Shown here: piece after piece, positions 41,014-43,897 of the stretch
How the letters are laid out: every line of letters starts with the position of its first letter
Position numbering within the stretch: position 1 is the first letter of the stretch
Origin: Parvularia atlantis
Taxonomy: Eukaryota; Opisthokonta; Rotosphaerida
NCBI GenBank assembly: GCA_943704415.1
Contig: CALSCO010000670.1
Span: 1-43,897 of the forward strand
DNA: 43,897 bases
Reading direction: 5' to 3'
Position numbers and translations under genes: made by a program
The notes under the pieces: model-generated
Seen by the model: only the letters and a program-made list of their open reading frames with translations
Told to the model about the DNA's origin: nothing
Database searches by the model: none

Positions 41014-42023
41014 TCAGACCATCTCGACATAGCGCGAGGCCAGCGCGAGAAAGTCGAGGCCGCGGAAGGCCGGGAGGGTGAGCGTGAGGGCGGCGGCGGC
41101 GGCGGCGGCGGGCTCGGCGTGCACGAAGACGGCGGGCAGCGCGAGCTCGGCGGGGCTGGGCGGCGCGGTGGGCGGGGGCGTGTCGTTGTCGGCGTGGATG
41201 AGGTCGCGGATGGTCAGGCGCGGGCGGTTGTGGTGGGCGAGGCGTCCGAGCTGGGCCTGGAGCAGCGCCATGTCGCCCGCGTGCAGCGTCCCGCCGGACG
41301 TCTTGACAAACGGGGCCGCGCTGCCGTAGCCCGAGGCCGGGCTGTCGAGCGAGGCGAGCGAGTCGGTGTCCTCGGTGTCGGACGAGCGCAGGGACAGCTG
41401 CGAGCTCGTGCTGCCGCGCCGTGCCGCGACGATGGCCGACGCGGGCGCCGATGCCCGCCGGCGCTGGGTTGAGGCGCGGAGCCAGGCGCGCGTGTCGTCT
41501 GCGAGGGGCGTGCCAGCTGTGGCGGCTGCGGCGGCGTGCGGCGAGGACGGCGGGCAGAAGAAGCGCTTGAGCGCGAAGACGCCCTGGGCGGGCTTGACGA
41601 AGGGCGTGGCGGGGTTGTCCTTGATGTCCTTGTTGAGGCGCGCGTTCATCGAGTTGATGGGCGTGTTGCCGCTGCCGCGCACAGAGTTAGTCATGAACGC
41701 GGAATGTGCAGGGGGAGCAACGGGGCGCATGGCAACCCGACCAGTGTGGGAATCGGAGGCAAACAAATGGCACGAGTGCCATGACGCCGTCGCCACACAG
41801 ACAGATCCCGTGGGCGTGTGCCCGGGAAGCATATCGCGCGCGACGGGCGCGGCGTGCGGGCAGCGAGAGGCTGGGGGCAAGAGGGGGGCACGCACACGAG
41901 CTGGACGAGTTGTCGGCGGCAGATGCCCTCGAACAGCTGCTGGTTGGTCAGGCCGGCCGTGCGGCCGCGGATCTGCGCCTCCTCCTCGAGCACGGCCTCG
42001 GCGGCCTCGGTCCACTTGAGCAT
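41014..42023 (-). CDS. HARE-HTH (ASXL-type) winged-helix domain protein
   Basis: Two exons around a long intron (41672-41895). ATG 42023 gives MLKWTEAAEAVLEEEAQI, GLTNQQLFEGICRRQLVQLV. Splicing joins this in frame to GNTPINSMNARLNKDIKDNP, TPFVKPAQGVFALKRFF. Together these match the HARE-HTH pattern: W-x-x-A-A-x-x-V-L-x-E at the start, a G-x-T-P-x-x-x-M/L-N-A-x-L core, and F-V-K/R-x-x-x-G-x-F-A-L at the end. The remaining ~210 residues are low-complexity (Ser/Asp/Ala) with VKTSGGTLHAGDMALLQAQL and LPAFRGLDFLALASRYVEMV near the C-terminus. HARE-HTH domains occur in ASXL proteins, RNA polymerase delta subunits and chromatin or DNA-binding proteins, so a nuclear DNA-binding role is likely. No DEUBAD or PHD finger is present. 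It lies 153 bp upstream of ATG2 on the same strand. Confidence 0.65.
41767..41782. other. Perfect inverted repeat inside the long HARE-gene intron
   Basis: ATGGCAC-GA-GTGCCAT, a 7-bp perfect stem with a 2-nt centre, inside an intron of 224 nt, four times the local norm. It could be a structured intronic RNA or a chance palindrome. No clear snoRNA boxes were found around it. Confidence 0.3.
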
Positions 42024-42767
42024 GTCTGTGCGGGCTGCGTACGTGTGCGCGGTGGCGGCGGCGGCGGCGCGCGGGATCAGCTGCCACGGAACTCAGCGCG
42101 GCGCGTGCGCGGTGTTGCGTGCGGCGGCCTGAAACGGGGTGTGTCGCCGTCGCAGCTGACGGAGGGGGGCCGCGACGCAAAAGCGCGGAGATGCGCGGCG
42201 GCCCGGCAGCGGAGGCAGCACGCTCACCGCGGCGCAGCACGGCCAGCGACAGGAGGAGGACGGGCCAAAGGTGATTTGAGGGCGGCGCGTGCGGCGCGCG
42301 GCACGCGGGCGCAGGGCGACGCGAAGGCCGGGCAGAGCGGCGAGCAGCGAGCAGCGGCGAGGCGGTGGCGGCGGCAGGCGGTGGCGGCGGCGGGCGAGGG
42401 CCGCGGGGGGGTGCGTGAGAGCGTGGTGTGCGCTCGCAAGCAAAAGTGATGCTCTCTTCGCACGCGCTGTGAGACAAGGACTCGGAAGGGTTGCGTGCCA
42501 AGCGTTGGTAAGTGACCGGTTTTGCCGGCGCGATTGCGGGCGCGATTGCCGATGTGTTGGCGCGCGTATGGGCGGCGTGGGTGCGCGGACACGGCCGGCT
42601 TGGCTTGGCGCGCGGAACACGGCCGGCACGGGCTGGCGCGCGGAACACGGGCGATGATCTGCGTGACAACGCTTAATGTTTGGTGATGTACCCAGTGTGG
42701 CCGCGCGCATACCGACGTGGCTGCCAGATGGCGCGGGCCGTCGCTCACACTGCTCACGCCGCCGCAG
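42024..42767. other. Intergenic region with short degenerate repeats
   Basis: About 740 bp between divergent genes (HARE protein on minus, RING protein on plus). It holds GGCGGTGGCGGC-type triplet runs (42048-42075 and 42357-42405). It also holds three imperfect copies of a unit around GCGCGCGGAACACGGCCGG (about 42580-42650), and two GCGCGATTGC copies near 42530. The long frames on both strands here are Arg/Ala/Pro-rich and look non-coding. The promoters of both neighbours must lie within. Confidence 0.55.
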
Positions 42768-43024
42768 ATGGACACGACGGACCAGCAGTGCTCGGTCTGC
42801 CTCGACCCGATCGACCTGCGCGAGCACGCGGTCGCGCGCCTGACCTGCGGGCACTACTTCCACCTGAGCTGCATCGGCAGCACGTTCAACTTCCAGGGCA
42901 AGATGCGCTGCCCCAACTGCCGCGAGCCGCAGGACAACCGCCCGGGCGAGTGGACCTTTGCCGAGGGGCCGATGCACAGCTTCTACGACGACCACTACGG
43001 GGCCGGCGCAGAGCCCGACGCCGA

Positions 43025-43056
<32 letters not shown>

Positions 43057-43542
43057 ACTACCCAGACTACGACATCGACCCGGACGTCGACCTGGCGTTC
43101 GAGGCCGATGTGGACCTGGACGAAGACGCCAACATGATCTACGAGCACGACTACGGCCACGGGTGCGCAGTGCGCACACGCGGGCGGGCGGTTGTCGGCG
43201 CGCCTCAAGCCGCGCGTGCGCGCACGCAGGGAGACGGCCTGGCACGGCTGGCACAACCACCTCGAACTCGAGGCGCGCCGCTACGCCGAGGCGTACCTGG
43301 ACGTGGCGGACGAGGACGAGCCCGACTATGACGACACGGTGGGCGGCATGCGCGCGTATCCGGTGATTCCGAGGCGAGTCGACATGTGCCTCGACTACTG
43401 GGAGAACGTGGGCGAGTACGACGAGTACGACGACGACGTGGACGAGCCCCTGCCCGCGCCCGCGCCCGCGCCCGACGATGCCGCCGTGGCCGCCGTCGTC
43501 GCCGCCGTGGCCGCTGTGGCCGCCAACGACTCCTCGCCGTGA
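42768..43542 (+). CDS. RING finger protein with acidic low-complexity region
   Basis: ATG 42768 gives MDTTDQQ followed at once by a RING-H2 finger: CSVCLDPIDLREHAVARLTC, GHYFHLSCIGSTFNFQGKMR, CPNCRE. The wording HLxCIGSxFNxxGxMxCPNC, with GEWTFAEGP after it, is that of the plant RFI2-like E3 ligases. An acidic region with (Ala-Asp)n repeats follows, then YEHDYGHG. One intron (about 43163-43228) leads to ETAWHGWHNHLELEARRYAE, another acidic stretch and a poly-Val/Ala tail ending NDSSP. Function is inferred as a ubiquitin E3; the target is unknown. The 115 bp after the stop codon hold a (CG)n run and then the Fanzor-linked repeat. Confidence 0.8.
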
Positions 43543-43657
43543 TGAAGGGGGCTTGTTTACGATCTGGTGTACAAAGCCGTGCCCGCGCGCGCGCGCGCAC
43601 GCGCCCGATGATGCCGCCGCAGCTGCGATGAACGAAGTCGCGGTCATGTATGGGGCT

Positions 43658-43897
43658 TACCCCTGAGTACAAAATGGATGAGAAACAACATTCACTTCAT
43701 TCACGTTCAACATCCACAGGAAAGGAGTCAGTACCTGTCCGTGTTTCAAAAGGAGCGCACCATTGCTTCGGGGTATAGGCCCTAGTTCAGAGCCCGATCC
43801 GGGTCGGGCACGGTGTGCAATGTGTTCCTTGCCGGTGATCTTGTGAGTGAGGGAAGGCTGCACGAATGGTCAGCGCGCGATCGCCGGGCATGCCGGC
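43658..43897 (-). ncRNA. Candidate Fanzor omega RNA block, copy C (cut by window edge)
   Basis: This repeats 1370-1614 in the same orientation with about five substitutions and two small indels, starting at the same terminal TACCCCTGAGTAC (GGGTA when read outward). Flanks differ completely: ATGGGGCT here versus TGCGTGTG at copy A, so this is a dispersed element end, not a segmental duplication. By alignment with copy A, the stop codon of an associated Fanzor frame would fall about 15 bp beyond the window. Only the 3' non-coding block is visible here. Confidence 0.6.

Noticed and set aside
42093-43256. 387-codon minus-strand frame rich in Val/Gly repeats opposite the RING gene
   Set aside because: Its Val-Gly and Val-Asp repeats are the antisense of Ala-Asp codon repeats in the RING gene; no independent support.
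43657-43863. 68-codon minus-strand frame covering the right-edge repeat
   Set aside because: The matching repeat at 1370-1614 has 4-nt and 1-nt indels that break this frame, so it is not conserved as protein.

Overview
The window is GC-rich nuclear DNA (about two thirds G+C by eye) from a compact, intron-bearing unicellular eukaryote. About twenty recognisable eukaryotic genes sit almost end to end. Most introns are 45-60 nt, begin GTGCGT or GTGCGC, carry CTGAC or CTCAC near the 3' end and finish in CAG. The gene set (ATG2, LTV1, NAA30, GTF2H2/SSL1, CMTR1, THUMPD1/TAN1, DDX31/DBP7, a Slo-type K+ channel with two RCK domains, an MFSD4-like carrier, a plant-like RING protein, a HARE-HTH protein) fits a free-living protist or a deep-branching relative of fungi or animals. 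I cannot name the species from sequence alone.

Layout. 1-1152: 3'-truncated short-chain dehydrogenase (-). 1370-2537: a palindromic mobile-element relic made of two 5'-truncated Fanzor (eukaryotic TnpB/OMEGA nuclease) 3' ends placed head to head. Each coding tail is followed by a conserved non-coding block ending in GGGTA. 2551-3300: SAM methyltransferase (-). 3301-3903: non-coding, with an (AG)30 tract. 3904-8733: BK/Slo-like K+ channel (-). 8794-10909: MFS transporter (+). 10962-16569: three tightly packed minus-strand genes: GT8 glycosyltransferase, THUMPD1/TAN1 and CMTR1. 16681-17157: NAA30 (+). 17220-18596: ankyrin protein (-). 18623-20019: START-domain membrane protein (+). 20120-22263: ABCG half-transporter (+). 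22423-23000: RING-H2 protein (-). 23089-25352: LTV1 (+). 25738-27256: predicted myristoylated protein with two RA-like domains (+). 27345-30583: coiled-coil golgin-like protein (-). 30617-31922: GTF2H2 (+). 31919-34115: DDX31 (-). 34130-34924: coiled-coil membrane protein (-). 34979-40860: ATG2 (-). 41014-42023: HARE-HTH protein (-). 42768-43542: acidic RING protein (+). 43658-43897: a third copy of the Fanzor-associated non-coding block, cut by the window edge.

The host genes are mostly unrelated housekeeping functions (RNA capping and tRNA modification, ribosome assembly, autophagy, transcription and repair, membrane transport), so co-location reflects compaction rather than a pathway. The most interesting content is the Fanzor-linked system. 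The block downstream of the Fanzor C-terminus is about 97% identical between 1370 and 43658 and still recognisable in the diverged copy at 2304-2537. That is the pattern expected of an omega (guide) RNA scaffold plus transposon right end. One copy points straight at the start of the dehydrogenase gene, and the right-edge copy predicts more Fanzor sequence just outside the window.
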